DNA from: Microbacterium ulmi
Lineage (GTDB): Bacteria > Actinomycetota > Actinomycetes > Actinomycetales > Microbacteriaceae
Assembly (NCBI RefSeq): GCF_011759705.1
Contig: NZ_JAAOZF010000001.1
Span: 1,237,152-1,301,151 of the forward strand
Direction of reading: 5' to 3'
DNA: 64,000 nt
In this document: in pieces, positions 50,732 to 60,445 of the stretch
Layout of the letters: the number at the start of each line of letters is the position of its first letter
How positions within the stretch are numbered: position 1 is the first letter of the stretch
The notes under the pieces: generated by a model
The model's input: the letters and a program-made list of their open reading frames with translations, nothing else
What the model was told of the DNA's origin: nothing
The model's database searches: none
Translations under genes and position numbers: made by a program

Positions 50732-52246
50732 TCAGGCGAAGCGCAGGAAGCCTGTGAACACGAGCTCGCGCACGCGCGGCAGGAGATCGGCGCGGAGGGC
50801 CGCGGCATCCACCTCGAGCAGATCGGCGATCGCGGCGACGAGCGCGCCCACCGGCAGGTCGCCGTCGCACGCGCCGACGAGGGCCGCGAGTCCGGGGTCG
50901 ACCTCGAACGAGCGCGCGAACCCGCCGCCCTGTCTCAGCTCGATGATCGTCGGATCCTCGACCCCAGGGAGGTGGTGGCGCGCCTCCGTGACGTCGCCCG
51001 CGACGACGAGCGCCGCGGCGGCGAGGTCGTCGTCCGAGAGCGGCGCGAGACGGTCGTGCGCGGCGAGCGCGGCGGCCAGATGAGGTCCCAGCGCATCGCG
51101 CACGTGCTGGCCGACGCGCTCGTACCGCTCGAGCGTCGGCGCGCCCGCCGCTCGGCGCAGGAGCACGTATCCGAACCCGATGCGCTCCACCGCGCGAGAG
51201 GCGAAGTCGTCGAGCCACGCGTCCACGAGGCGCGCGAAGGCCGGCGTCCCGGGGAGTGTCCCGCCGTCGCGGATCCAGAGCTCCGCGTACTCGAGCGGGT
51301 CGAGGGACTCCCGCTCGACGACCCACGCGTCGAGCGGGACGGGGGATGCCGCGACCCACGACCGCACGCGCTCGAGCCCGTCGACCCCGCCGCGCGTCTC
51401 CCAGTTCCCGAGCAGCTGCGCGACCCCGCCGGAAGCCAGGACGCCGCCCACCCGCGAGACGAACCCCGCGACCAGATCGTCGCCGACCATGCCGCCGTCG
51501 CGGTACTCGTAGGCGGGCACGCCGTCGACGCGCGGTGTGATCACGAACGGCGGGTTCGACACGACGCGGTCGAACTCCTCGCCCTCGACAGGCTCGAACA
51601 GGCTGCCGGCGCGCACGTCGATCGCGTCCACCCCGTTCAGCCGCGCGTTCAGGCGCGTGAACCGCAGCGCGCGCTCCGACACGTCCGTCGCTACGACGCG
51701 CTCGGCGAAGCGGCGGGCACGGAGGGACTGGATGCCGCACCCCGTGCCGATGTCCAGCACCGACCGCGCAGGCGTCGGCAGCTGGAGCGCCGCGAGCGTG
51801 AGCGAGGCGCCGCCCACGCCGAGGACGTGGTCCTCTGGCAGGGGCGCTGCCAGAGCGGCCTCGTCGAGGTCGCTCGCGACCCACCACTCGACGGCGCCCG
51901 CGTCGTCGGCGAACTCCTGCGGGCGGATGAGAGCGACGGGCGCGACGTCGGGTCCGGATGCCTCGGCCAGCCCCAGAGCGGCGAGGCCGGAGACGCCCGT
52001 TGCGGCGAACGCCGCCGAGACCGATGCGGCCGGCTGCGGCATCCCGAGCACGAAGAGGCGGGCGACGACGGCGAGCGGGTCGTCGCGCAGGGCGAGGGCG
52101 CGCAGTGCCGGACCGCGCAGCCCGCGGGCGATCGCGGCGTCCGCGGACGGACCCCACGCCGCCCTCAGCGACGCGGAGTCGAAGCCCGCCGCGGCGAGGT
52201 CCGCCGCGAGCGCACGGCACAGCGCGGGATCGGGGTCAGGGAGCAC
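50732..52246 (-). CDS. PrmC-like class I SAM methyltransferase with flanking actinobacterial domains
   Basis: A 504-residue protein. An N-terminal helical domain (about residues 1-95) precedes the Rossmann methyltransferase core. That core has the SAM motif LDIGTGCGIQSL and the catalytic NPPF motif (VVSNPPFVIT), typical of enzymes methylating Gln or adenine amide/amino nitrogens. A C-terminal winged-helix-like domain completes the chain. The GTG start at 52246 fits the first conserved segment. It is divergent from the DUF6049-murJ operon. The target is unknown; release-factor methylation is less likely than for true PrmC given the extra domains. Confidence 0.87.
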   Translation of the reverse strand: MLPDPDPALCRALAADLAAAGFDSASLRAAWGPSADAAIARGLRGPALRALALRDDPLAVVARLFVLGMPQPAASVSAAFAATGVSGLAALGLAEASGPDVAPVALIRPQEFADDAGAVEWWVASDLDEAALAAPLPEDHVLGVGGASLTLAALQLPTPARSVLDIGTGCGIQSLRARRFAERVVATDVSERALRFTRLNARLNGVDAIDVRAGSLFEPVEGEEFDRVVSNPPFVITPRVDGVPAYEYRDGGMVGDDLVAGFVSRVGGVLASGGVAQLLGNWETRGGVDGLERVRSWVAASPVPLDAWVVERESLDPLEYAELWIRDGGTLPGTPAFARLVDAWLDDFASRAVERIGFGYVLLRRAAGAPTLERYERVGQHVRDALGPHLAAALAAHDRLAPLSDDDLAAAALVVAGDVTEARHHLPGVEDPTIIELRQGGGFARSFEVDPGLAALVGACDGDLPVGALVAAIADLLEVDAAALRADLLPRVRELVFTGFLRFA

Positions 52247-52350
52247 GGATCCATTCAACCGCGGACGGCCCGCCGGGCGCTCGAAGCGTCGGACCGTAGA
52301 ATCGCAGTCGATCGTGCGGTCCGGACATCGCACAGGAGCGAACCCCACCC

Positions 52351-54585
52351 ATGACCGTGTCCCCCACGCACCACGCAGCGCGCCGCGGCCTCCGTGCGCG
52401 CCTCGGCGCGGCGATCGTCGCGGCCGTCGCCCTCGTGCCGCTGCTCGCGACGCCCGCGCTCGGCTCGGCATCCCCGGACCCTTCGCCCACGCCGACCCCG
52501 ACGGGCGTCGTCGGGTTCACGCTCGCTCCCGTCGGCAACGGGCTCGTGCATGCGGGCGAGCCGCTCGTGGCGTCGGTCACGCTCCAGAACGGGACGGATG
52601 CCGCGACTCCCGCCGGTCCCGTGACGCTCGCGCTGGGCTCGGCGCCGCTGCGCGACCGCTCGGCTCTGGACGCATGGCTCGGGGGCGACACGTCGGACGT
52701 CGCGCTTCAGGAGGTCGGGGCGACGACGCTGACCGACGTGGCCCCCGGCGCGGAGGACACGGCTGCGATCATCGTGGCCGCCGACCCCGTGCTCGGCGGG
52801 CGCGGGCCCGGCGTCTATCCCCTCGCCGCGAGCTTCGACGGCCCCGAGGGCACGCTCGTCTCGACGAGCGCCATGATCGTCCCGGACGACGCCGTCGCCG
52901 AGACGGGCGTCGGCATCGTCGTCCCCATCACGGCGGGTCCCCTCGCCGAGGGACTGCTCACCTCCGACCAGCTCGCAGCTCTCACGGCACCCGACGGCGC
53001 CCTCTCCAGCGCGCTCGACGCCGTGGAGGGCACGAGCGCGATCCTCGCCGTCGATCCGGCGGTCCTCGCCGCGATCCGCGTGCTCGGCACGTCCGCCCCC
53101 GCGTCGGCCAGTGCGTGGCTCGAACGCCTCGACGCGCTGACCAACTCGCGCTTCACGCTGCAGTTCGGCGACTCCGACATCGCGCCGCAGCTCGACAGCG
53201 GACAGCCGCGACCGCTCGGCCCGACCTCGCTGCAGTATGCGATGAGCCCCGCGGACTTCATCCCCCCTGCGCCGACGCCCGAGCCGACGCCCACCGCGAC
53301 GCCGACCCAGACGCCGACGCCCACCCCCACCCCGACGCCCACCGCCGACCCGAGCGCGCCCGTCTACCCGACGCTTCCCGAGCTGCTCGACGTCGCCGGC
53401 GAGCGCCCGGCCGTGTTCTGGCCTGCCGACGGCACCGCCTCTGCGGACGTCGTCTCGACGCTGGGCGCCATCACGTCCGGCGAGACGACCTCGCTGACGC
53501 TCGTGCCGTCCACCTCGACGACAGAGGGCGCGTCCGGCGCGACCGTCACCGCCCGCGGCATGGCGGGCGACGCCGCGGTGCTCGTCTACGACGCCGCGAT
53601 CTCGCAGGCGCTGCAGGACGCATCGAGCCTCGACGAGCCCGCACTGCGCGGCGCACCGCTCACGGCGGCGACGGCGCATCTCACGCTCGCGGTCGCCGAC
53701 GCCGGCGGTGCTCCGCTCCTCGTGACGCTCGGACGCGACGCCGATCGCAGCCGCATAGGGCTCACGGCGGCGCTCAGTGCGGTGACGCACACGGCGGCGA
53801 CCCACCCCCTCACGCTCGAGGCGTTCGAGACCGAGCCCGCCTCGGCCGTCGACCTCGTCGACGTGGAGCAGGATGCCGCGCGCACGGCCGCGGCATCCGC
53901 GTTCTCGGATGACGAGGCGCGCCTCGCGCGTTTCGCGACGATCCTCGACGAGCCCTCGCTGCTGCTCGGTCCGGAGCGGTCCTCGACGCTGCAGCTGCTG
54001 GGCGTCTCCTGGCTCGCGGACGCAGACCGGTGGGCGACGGCGGTCGACGAGCATCGCGCCGCCACGGCGAGGACGATCGACGGCGTCGGGCTCCTGCCCG
54101 TGCCCGACGTGCAGCAGATCAGCCCGAGCGCCGACATCCCCGTGTGGATTCACAACGACCTCCCCTACGCCGTCAACGTCGTCCTGTACGCGACGCCCGA
54201 CGATCTGCGCCTCGATCTGCAGCCCTCGATCCCCGTCACGGCGCCCGCGAGCACGAACACGCGCGTGCTGATCCCCGTGAAGGCCCAGATCGGGTCGGGC
54301 GACGTCGGCATCACGCTGCAGCTGCGCAGTCCCACCTACGAGCCGATCGGCCGGTCGCAGGTCGCGAACGTCACGGTGCGCGCCGACTGGGAGCGCTACG
54401 GGCTCATCGCGCTCGGCGTCATCGTCGGCGGACTGCTCGTCGTGGGAGTCATCCGCACGATCCGCCGCCGCGGTCGTGCGAGGCGCGCGGATGCCGCGAC
54501 CGGCGATCACGACACGGCGACGGATGCCGCGGCCCCCGCCGCTGCGGCCGGCACCGCGCCCGCCGCCGAGGAGACGCGTTCGTGA
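52351..54585 (+). CDS. DUF6049 family exported membrane protein, murJ partner
   Basis: A 744-residue surface protein. A signal peptide spans about residues 10-40, a large extracytoplasmic region follows with an internal Pro-Thr linker (TPTPTPTPTADP, about residues 318-333), and one C-terminal membrane helix (about 692-712) leads to an Arg-rich cytoplasmic tail. In actinobacteria DUF6049 genes lie just upstream of murJ; the arrangement suggests a role in lipid II export or wall assembly. The ATG follows AGGAG with a longer spacer. Its stop overlaps the murJ start (GTGA). Confidence 0.87.
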   Translation: MTVSPTHHAARRGLRARLGAAIVAAVALVPLLATPALGSASPDPSPTPTPTGVVGFTLAPVGNGLVHAGEPLVASVTLQNGTDAATPAGPVTLALGSAPLRDRSALDAWLGGDTSDVALQEVGATTLTDVAPGAEDTAAIIVAADPVLGGRGPGVYPLAASFDGPEGTLVSTSAMIVPDDAVAETGVGIVVPITAGPLAEGLLTSDQLAALTAPDGALSSALDAVEGTSAILAVDPAVLAAIRVLGTSAPASASAWLERLDALTNSRFTLQFGDSDIAPQLDSGQPRPLGPTSLQYAMSPADFIPPAPTPEPTPTATPTQTPTPTPTPTPTADPSAPVYPTLPELLDVAGERPAVFWPADGTASADVVSTLGAITSGETTSLTLVPSTSTTEGASGATVTARGMAGDAAVLVYDAAISQALQDASSLDEPALRGAPLTAATAHLTLAVADAGGAPLLVTLGRDADRSRIGLTAALSAVTHTAATHPLTLEAFETEPASAVDLVDVEQDAARTAAASAFSDDEARLARFATILDEPSLLLGPERSSTLQLLGVSWLADADRWATAVDEHRAATARTIDGVGLLPVPDVQQISPSADIPVWIHNDLPYAVNVVLYATPDDLRLDLQPSIPVTAPASTNTRVLIPVKAQIGSGDVGITLQLRSPTYEPIGRSQVANVTVRADWERYGLIALGVIVGGLLVVGVIRTIRRRGRARRADAATGDHDTATDAAAPAAAAGTAPAAEETRS

Positions 54586-56195
54586 GCGGGATCGGGCGCG
54601 CGAGCGTCCTCATCGGGGCGGGCACGCTCGTCTCGCGCGTCACCGGCCTGCTCCGTTCGATCGTCCTGGTCGCGGCGATCGGCGCGGCGGCGTCGGCGGA
54701 CGCGTTCAACGTCGCCAACCAGCTGCCCAACAGCATCTACATGATCGTGTCGACGGGCATTCTGACGGCCGTCATCGTGCCGCAGATCGTCATGGCGAGC
54801 CGGGCCCAAGACGGCGGTCAGGCCTTCATCTCGAAGCTCTTCACGCTCGGCACCGTGATCCTGCTCGCCGTGACGGCGCTCGCGGTCGTCGCGGCACCGC
54901 TGCTGGTCAATCTCTACGCCTCGGGCCTTCCCGGATCGCAGGGGTTCAGCCCCGAACAGCTCGAGCTGGCGACGACGTTCGCGTACTGGTGCCTGCCTCA
55001 GATCTTCTTCTACGGCCTGTATGCCATCGTCGGAGAGACGCTCAACGCACGACGCATCTTCGGCCCCTTCACATGGGCGCCGATCGTCAACAACATCGTG
55101 TCGATCGCCGGCTTCACGCTCTTCATCGTGCTGTTCGGCGGCGGCCAGAAGCCCGTCGCCTCCATGACCCCCGCGATGACGACCCTCATCGGCGCGAGCG
55201 CGACGCTCGGCATCGTGCTGCAGGCGGTCGTCCTCCTGCTGTTCTGGCGGCGCACGCGCCTCGCGCTGCACGCGGACTTCCGCTGGCGCGGCATGGGGCT
55301 CGGCCTCATCGGCAGGCTTGCGGGCTGGACGTTCCTCATGGTGCTCGTGGGCCAGCTCGCCGCGATCGTGCAGACCAACGTCTTCGCCACGGCGTCCGCC
55401 GTCCATGAGCCCGGGCAGACGATCGCGGGGAACGCGGGGCTCATCTTCATCCTCCCCTACTCGATCATCGCGCTGTCGATCGGGACCCCGTACTTCACGC
55501 AGCTCAGCGAGCACGTGTCGGCGGGGCGCCATGCGGAGGTGCCCAGAGACATCAGCACGAGCGTTCGCGTCACGGCTCTGCTCATCGTCCTGTCGACGGC
55601 GGCGCTCGCGGCGGCCGCCGTTCCCGTGTCGCGCGTGTTCACGACGTCGTCGGATCAGGCCGTGGATGCCGCGCTCGTCCTCGGGGCCTACCTCGTCGGA
55701 CTCGTCCCGATCGGCATCCTGTTCACGGTGCAGCGCACGTTCTACGCGTACAACGACACCCGCACGCCCTTCTTCTTCACGCTCGTGCAGGCGGCGATCG
55801 CCGCGGGCCTGGCCGCGGCCGCGCTCGCCCTGCCTCCCGAGATCCGCGCCGCAGGCGTCGCCCTCGGCCAGTCGGTGTCGATCCTCGTGCAGGTGATCCT
55901 CGCCACGATCCTGCTGCGGCGGAAGGTCGGCGCGCTTCGCGTGCGGGTGTGGATGCTGTCCCTCGCCCGGTTCGTCGCCGCCGCCATCCCGGCGGGGGCC
56001 GCGGGCTGGCTCACGTTCGAGCTGCTGGGCGGCGTCGACGGATGGACCGCGTCGAGCGTCGTCCTGGGCGCGCTCGGCACCGTCGTGATCGGCGGTGTCA
56101 CCGCTGTCGTCTACTTCGCCCTGCTCGCCCTCCTGCGAACGCCCGAGCTCGCGCCCGTGGGGACGCTGCTGCGCCGGTTCCTGCCCACGCGCTGA
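54582..56195 (+). CDS. murJ: Lipid II flippase MurJ
   Basis: A 537-residue membrane protein with about 14 helices that flips the peptidoglycan precursor lipid II. The family segments RASVLIGAGTLVSRVTGLLRSIVL, ADAFNVANQLPNSIY and ALSIGTPYFTQLSEH are present, with conserved Arg residues of the central cavity (RVTGLLR). Some actinobacterial MurJ proteins carry a C-terminal kinase-like extension; this one does not. The GTG start overlaps the DUF6049 stop by four bases. Confidence 0.95.
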   Translation: MSGIGRASVLIGAGTLVSRVTGLLRSIVLVAAIGAAASADAFNVANQLPNSIYMIVSTGILTAVIVPQIVMASRAQDGGQAFISKLFTLGTVILLAVTALAVVAAPLLVNLYASGLPGSQGFSPEQLELATTFAYWCLPQIFFYGLYAIVGETLNARRIFGPFTWAPIVNNIVSIAGFTLFIVLFGGGQKPVASMTPAMTTLIGASATLGIVLQAVVLLLFWRRTRLALHADFRWRGMGLGLIGRLAGWTFLMVLVGQLAAIVQTNVFATASAVHEPGQTIAGNAGLIFILPYSIIALSIGTPYFTQLSEHVSAGRHAEVPRDISTSVRVTALLIVLSTAALAAAAVPVSRVFTTSSDQAVDAALVLGAYLVGLVPIGILFTVQRTFYAYNDTRTPFFFTLVQAAIAAGLAAAALALPPEIRAAGVALGQSVSILVQVILATILLRRKVGALRVRVWMLSLARFVAAAIPAGAAGWLTFELLGGVDGWTASSVVLGALGTVVIGGVTAVVYFALLALLRTPELAPVGTLLRRFLPTR

Positions 56196-56315
56196 GCCGG
56201 GGCTCCAGGCGGGCGGCGGCATCCGTCTTCGTCATCCGGGTGGTTCCCAGCGGGTCCGGAATGCGGCGCGGCTACCATTGGTTGAGTTACCCGGAACCAC
56301 ACGAAGGGGGCGCAC

Positions 56316-57302
56316 GTGCGTCAGGTGATCATCATCGGATCGGGCCCGGCGGGCTTCACGGCGGCCGTCTATGCGGCGCGCGCGAACCTGTCCCCTCTCG
56401 TCGTCGCGAGCTCGGTCGAGGTGGGCGGAGAGCTCATGAACACGACGGAGGTCGAGAACTTCCCCGGGTTCCCCGAGGGCATCATGGGCCCTGAGCTCAT
56501 GGCGAAGATGCAGGAGCAGGCCGAGCGCTTCGGCGCCGAGGTGCTCTACGACGACGCCGTCGAGCTCGACATCGATGGCGCGGTCAAGCGAGTGAGACTC
56601 GGCAGCGGAGCCGTCCACGAGGCCGACTCGCTCGTGTTCGCGACCGGCTCCGCTCCTCGCAAGATCGGCATCGCCGGCGAGCAGCGGCTCTCCGGTCACG
56701 GCGTGTCGTACTGCGCGACGTGCGACGGGTTCTTCTTCCGCGAGCGCGTCATCGCCGTCGTGGGCGGCGGCGACTCCGCGATGGAGGAGGCGACGTTCCT
56801 CACGAAGTTCGCGTCGAAGGTCTACATCATCCACCGCCGCGGTGAGCTGCGCGCCTCCAAGATCATGCAGGAGCGCGCGTTCAAGAACGACAAGATCGAG
56901 TTCGTGTGGAACAGCGAGGTCGTCGACATCCTGGGAGAGGATGCCGTGACCGGCGTCGTGCTGGAAGACACCGTCGACGGCTCGCGTCGCGAGCTCGCGC
57001 TCGAGGGCGTCTTCGTCGCGATCGGCAACGACCCCCGCACCCACCTCGTGCACGGCAAGCTCGACCTCACCCCCGAGGGGACGGTGTGGGTCGACGGTCG
57101 TTCGTCGCGCACCTCGGTGCCCGGTGTGTTCGCAGCGGGCGACGTCATCGACCCGACGTATCGTCAGGCCGTGACCGCGGCCGGCAGCGGCACCGTCGCG
57201 GCGCTGGATGTCGAGCACTACCTGGCGGCGCTCGGCGAGGCCGGCGCCCCTGAGGTGGACGCCGCGCAGATCGACGACCTGACGGCGGCCGACGCCGCCT
57301 GA
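56316..57302 (+). CDS. trxB: Thioredoxin-disulfide reductase
   Basis: A 328-residue flavoenzyme that reduces thioredoxin with NADPH. The FAD motif GSGPAG is at residues 8-13, the redox-active CATC at 133-136 and the NADPH motif VGGGDSA at 149-155; AAGDV near the C terminus contacts FAD. The GTG start at 56316 follows AAGGGGG. A TACCAT -10-like hexamer lies near 56273. It is followed 87 bp later by trxA, the conserved actinobacterial pair. Confidence 0.97.
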   Translation: MRQVIIIGSGPAGFTAAVYAARANLSPLVVASSVEVGGELMNTTEVENFPGFPEGIMGPELMAKMQEQAERFGAEVLYDDAVELDIDGAVKRVRLGSGAVHEADSLVFATGSAPRKIGIAGEQRLSGHGVSYCATCDGFFFRERVIAVVGGGDSAMEEATFLTKFASKVYIIHRRGELRASKIMQERAFKNDKIEFVWNSEVVDILGEDAVTGVVLEDTVDGSRRELALEGVFVAIGNDPRTHLVHGKLDLTPEGTVWVDGRSSRTSVPGVFAAGDVIDPTYRQAVTAAGSGTVAALDVEHYLAALGEAGAPEVDAAQIDDLTAADAA

Positions 57303-57389
57303 GGGCGCACGCCGCGTTCCCGCGGAACAATCCCGGCGGCGCGGGTGTTGTGATGCACTGAAGACTTCCCGACGAAGGAGATGCAACGA

Positions 57390-57713
57390 ATGACTGCGAA
57401 GGCTACGAGCTCGAGCACGTGGGATGAGGACGTTCTGAAGGCCGACGGCCCCGTCCTCGTCGACTTCTGGGCCGCATGGTGCGGACCGTGTCGCATGGTG
57501 GCCCCCGTCCTCGACCAGATCCAGTCGGAGAACCCCGACAAGATCACGGTTCTCAAGCTCAACGTCGACGAGAACCCGGATCTCGCGATGAAGTACCAGA
57601 TCACCTCGATCCCCGCGATGAAGGTGTTCAACAAGGGTGAGGTCGAGACCACGATCATCGGCGCCAAGCCGAAGTTCGCGCTCGAGAACGACCTGGCTGC
57701 GTACCTGGCCTGA
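57390..57713 (+). CDS. trxA: Thioredoxin
   Basis: A 107-residue thioredoxin with the active site WCGPC at residues 30-34, cis-Pro loop TSIPAM and the usual fold length. ATG at 57390 lies nine bases after GAAGGAG; the in-frame ATG at 57381 directly abuts that Shine-Dalgarno sequence and is less likely. It receives electrons from the adjacent TrxB. A clear Rho-independent terminator follows the stop. Confidence 0.97.
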   Translation: MTAKATSSSTWDEDVLKADGPVLVDFWAAWCGPCRMVAPVLDQIQSENPDKITVLKLNVDENPDLAMKYQITSIPAMKVFNKGEVETTIIGAKPKFALENDLAAYLA

Positions 57714-57733
57714 TCCACGGCCCGGCGCGAGTC

Positions 57734-57777
57734 GCCCCGGCCGCTTGGTTTCACCGAGCGACCGGGGCTTTCTCTTT
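57734..57777 (+). terminator. Intrinsic terminator of trxBA
   Basis: GCCCCGG (57734-57740) pairs with CCGGGGC (57762-57768), extended inward by CGCT/AGCG pairing. The stem is followed by TTTCTCTTT. It lies 21 bp after the trxA stop. Confidence 0.85.
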
Positions 57778-57868
57778 CATTCCGTTCGCGGCATCTTTCC
57801 GCTGGTCCGCGCACGGCGGTGGGAGGCGGTCGCGGGCCGAGCGGATCGCCGCGATCGTCGGGTGCGCG

Positions 57869-58216
57869 CTACCGGGACTCGGCCTGCACGACGGCATCCC
57901 ACGGGCGATGGCTCTCCGTCTCGCCGAGCAGGCGCCACACGGCGCGGGTCAGCGGCGGGTAGTCGAGGGCGATCTGCCGCAGCACCCGGTAGTGCCGCGC
58001 CCGATTGGGCCGCGCACCGCCGTTGGCCGCGATGTTCTCGGCACGGAGGATGAGGACGACGAGCTCGTCGACCGTGGGCAGGTCTTCCATGAAGTCCCAT
58101 GGGTCTTCGCCCGCCCTCAACCGCTCGGCGATCACGGCGGACAGCTCGTCACTCGCCTCGGCGCGCAGCAGTTCGAGGCTCGCCCTGCGGCGGGTCGTCT
58201 CATCGTTCTGCGGCAC
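57869..58216 (-). CDS. Conserved hypothetical protein downstream of parB
   Basis: A 115-residue, mostly helical, acidic protein without membrane segments: RRASLELLRAEASDELSAVIAERL, then EDPWDFMEDLPTVDELVVLILRAENIAANGG and TRAVWRLLGE. No domain was recognised. It lies 105 bp beyond the parB stop on the same strand and may be the third gene of the parAB operon. A chromosome-partition role would be guesswork. Confidence 0.7.
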   Translation of the reverse strand: MPQNDETTRRRASLELLRAEASDELSAVIAERLRAGEDPWDFMEDLPTVDELVVLILRAENIAANGGARPNRARHYRVLRQIALDYPPLTRAVWRLLGETESHRPWDAVVQAESR

Positions 58217-58321
58217 CCTTCCAGCCTACGACGGGCGTCGGACGCAGCGAGTGCGTCACGCTGGCCGCGAACGATCGGGCTCGGTCGGCGGCACAGGTGT
58301 GCCGTGCGCGGACGACGCGAG

Positions 58322-59368
58322 TCAGCGGGCGCCGAAGCTGGACTCGCCCAGTTCCTCCAGAATCCGATTGAGATCCTGGATGGTCGCAAAATCAACCGTG
58401 ATCTGGCCTTTTCTAGCCCCGAGCGAGACACGCACGCGGGTGTTGAGACGGTCGCCGAGCCGCTCGGCGACCTCGTCCAGATAGGCGCGGCGCGCACCAG
58501 CCTGGGGCTTGACGCTCGGGCGGGCTCCGGCATCCGGCGCCTTCGAGGCCGCCTCCGCCGCGCGGACGGAGAGGTCTTCGTTCACGATCTTGTCGGCAAG
58601 GCGCTGCATGGCCTCGGGCGTCTCGAGCGAGAGGATCGCTCGCGCGTGACCCGCCGTGAGCACGCCGGCGGCGACGCGCTGCTGTACGGGCACCGGCAGC
58701 TTGAGGAGGCGGATCGTGTTGCTGATCTGCGGGCGCGAGCGGCCGATGCGGGTCGCCAGCTCCTCCTGCGTGATGCCGAAGTCCTCGAGCAGCTGCTGGT
58801 AGGCCGACGCCTCTTCGAGCGGGTTCAGCTCGGATCGGTGCAGGTTCTCGAGCAGGGCGTCGCGCAGAAGGTGCTCGTCGGCTGTGTCGCGGATCACCGC
58901 GGGGATCGAGTCGAGGCCGGCCTCGCGCGCGGCGCGAGTGCGTCGCTCGCCCATGATGAGCTCGTACGTGCCGTCCCCCGTGTCGCGGACCACGACGGGC
59001 TGCAGCACCCCGAACTCGCGGACGCTGTGGACCAGCTCGGCGAGGTCGTCGGGGTCGAACACCGTGCGGGGCTGCCGAGGGTTCGGAACGATCTTGTGCG
59101 GGTCGACGTGAGCGAGCCGTGCGCCGGGAACGGCCACGAGCTCGACGGGCGCCGACTCGTCGGCGGCGACGTCGGTCTCGACTCCGGTGACCGCCTCGGC
59201 GACTGCGGTCGTCGCGCCGCGCGCGGGCGCGACGTCGGCCTCGGCGCGCTCCCGCACCGGCGCCGGTGCGCCGGGGAAGAACACGTCGACGGGACGCGAC
59301 TCGGCGGTGGTCTCGTTCGTGGGGATGAGTGCGCCGATGCCACGCCCCAGACCGGTTCGCTTGGCCAT
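58322..59368 (-). CDS. parB: Chromosome-partitioning protein ParB (CTPase, parS-binding)
   Basis: A 348-residue centromere-binding protein. The start MAKRTGLGRGIGALIP is the segment that meets ParA. After a variable linker, the CTP-binding N-terminal domain runs from about residue 87 with PRQPR (97-101) and GERRTRA (140-146). The helix-turn-helix is about 200-222 (EELATRIGRSRPQISNTI), and the C-terminal dimer domain ends EELGESSFGAR. ParB loads at parS and slides as a CTP clamp. Its start overlaps the parA stop by one base (TGATG). The unusually dense parS field upstream of parA is its expected binding region. Confidence 0.97.
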   Translation of the reverse strand: MAKRTGLGRGIGALIPTNETTAESRPVDVFFPGAPAPVRERAEADVAPARGATTAVAEAVTGVETDVAADESAPVELVAVPGARLAHVDPHKIVPNPRQPRTVFDPDDLAELVHSVREFGVLQPVVVRDTGDGTYELIMGERRTRAAREAGLDSIPAVIRDTADEHLLRDALLENLHRSELNPLEEASAYQQLLEDFGITQEELATRIGRSRPQISNTIRLLKLPVPVQQRVAAGVLTAGHARAILSLETPEAMQRLADKIVNEDLSVRAAEAASKAPDAGARPSVKPQAGARRAYLDEVAERLGDRLNTRVRVSLGARKGQITVDFATIQDLNRILEELGESSFGAR

Positions 59369-60438
59369 CAGGAGACCCCTTCGTTGTGTGCGGGAACCGA
59401 TTCGGGCTCCGCGTGTGATGCATGCTGTGACGTGCCATCTGAGCTGTCGACGCCCTCGCGGACCCTGTCGAGGCTCGTCCTGCCGAGGCTGCTCTGATTC
59501 GGCGCCGTGCCCTTGCCTGGCCCCTCCGCGAGCTCGCCGCGCCGGACGATCTCCACCGCCGCCTCACGGTAGGCGACGGCACCAGCAGACTGTCCGTCGT
59601 ACGCGATGACGGTCTGCCCGAAGCTGGGGGCCTCCGATACGCGCACGGAACGGGGTATCAGCGTGTCGAGCACTTCGGCGGGGAAGTGCTGTCGAACCTC
59701 GTCGGCCACCTGCTGTGCGAGGCGAGTGCGGCCGTCGTACATCGTGAGAAGGATGGTCGAGAGGCTCAGCGTCGGGTTGAGGTGCTTCTGGATCATGCGG
59801 ACGGTGCCGAGGAGCTGGCTGAGCCCTTCGAGGGCGTAGTACTCGCACTGGATGGGGATGAGCAGTTCGTGCGCCGCTGTGAACGCGTTGATCGTGAGCA
59901 GGCCGAGCGACGGGGGGCAGTCGATGAGGACGAAGTCGAGGGGACTCTCGAGCGTTCCGAGGTACTCGTCGAGCGCCGTGCGCAGACGGTGTTCGCGGGC
60001 GACCTGCGACACGAGCTCGATCTCCGCGCCGGCGAGGTGGATCGTGCTCGGGGCGCAGAACAGGTTCGGCGATTCCGGGCTCGTCTGGATGATCTCGGCG
60101 AGAGGGAAGTCGTCGATCAGCACGTCGTAGACGCTCGGGATGTCGGCGGTGTGGGGCACACCGAGGGCCGTCGAGGCGTTGCCCTGCGGGTCGAGATCGA
60201 TCACGAGCACGCGGGCGCCGAGTGAGGCGAGGGATGCCGCGATGTTCACCGTCGTCGTCGTCTTTCCGACTCCGCCCTTCTGATTCGACACGGTGAGCAC
60301 CCGCGTCTGGCCGGCGAAAGTGAAGTCGACGGCGTCGAGCACGCGTCGACGCGCGGACAGGTCCGCGAGCTCGCGCGCGATCGGGCTGTCATCGAAGGAG
60401 AAGGATGCCGAGGCCGTGGACTCCTCGGGATGTTTCAC
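59368..60438 (-). CDS. parA: Chromosome-partitioning ATPase ParA, GTG start inside a parS site
   Basis: A 356-residue Walker ATPase. The deviant Walker A KGGVGKT is at residues 54-60, A' DLDPQGN at 81-87 and Walker B DCPPSLG at about 173-179. The N-terminal 45 residues include a short amphipathic segment before LTVSNQKGG. The best start is GTG at 60438-60436: GGAAGGA lies about nine bases upstream. That GTG is the centre-right of the parS palindrome at 60432-60445, so the first codons after GTG are AAA CAT. Longer in-frame starts upstream lack a Shine-Dalgarno sequence and have non-coding composition. ParB bound here would cover the translation and probably transcription start region. Confidence 0.95.
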   Translation of the reverse strand: MKHPEESTASASFSFDDSPIARELADLSARRRVLDAVDFTFAGQTRVLTVSNQKGGVGKTTTTVNIAASLASLGARVLVIDLDPQGNASTALGVPHTADIPSVYDVLIDDFPLAEIIQTSPESPNLFCAPSTIHLAGAEIELVSQVAREHRLRTALDEYLGTLESPLDFVLIDCPPSLGLLTINAFTAAHELLIPIQCEYYALEGLSQLLGTVRMIQKHLNPTLSLSTILLTMYDGRTRLAQQVADEVRQHFPAEVLDTLIPRSVRVSEAPSFGQTVIAYDGQSAGAVAYREAAVEIVRRGELAEGPGKGTAPNQSSLGRTSLDRVREGVDSSDGTSQHASHAEPESVPAHNEGVS

Positions 60439-60445
60439 GTGAAAC
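60432..60445 (-). promoter_or_regulatory. parS site 1 (within parA start)
   Basis: Perfect 14-bp GTTTCACGTGAAAC. On the minus strand it is followed by ATC. It contains the parA GTG start codon. Confidence 0.92.

Noticed and set aside
51537..53912. Long open frame (791 codons) on the plus strand
   Set aside because: It is antisense to the methyltransferase gene and out of frame with the DUF6049 gene. Its product is almost entirely Arg/Ala/Pro/Ser, the typical shadow of GC-rich coding DNA.
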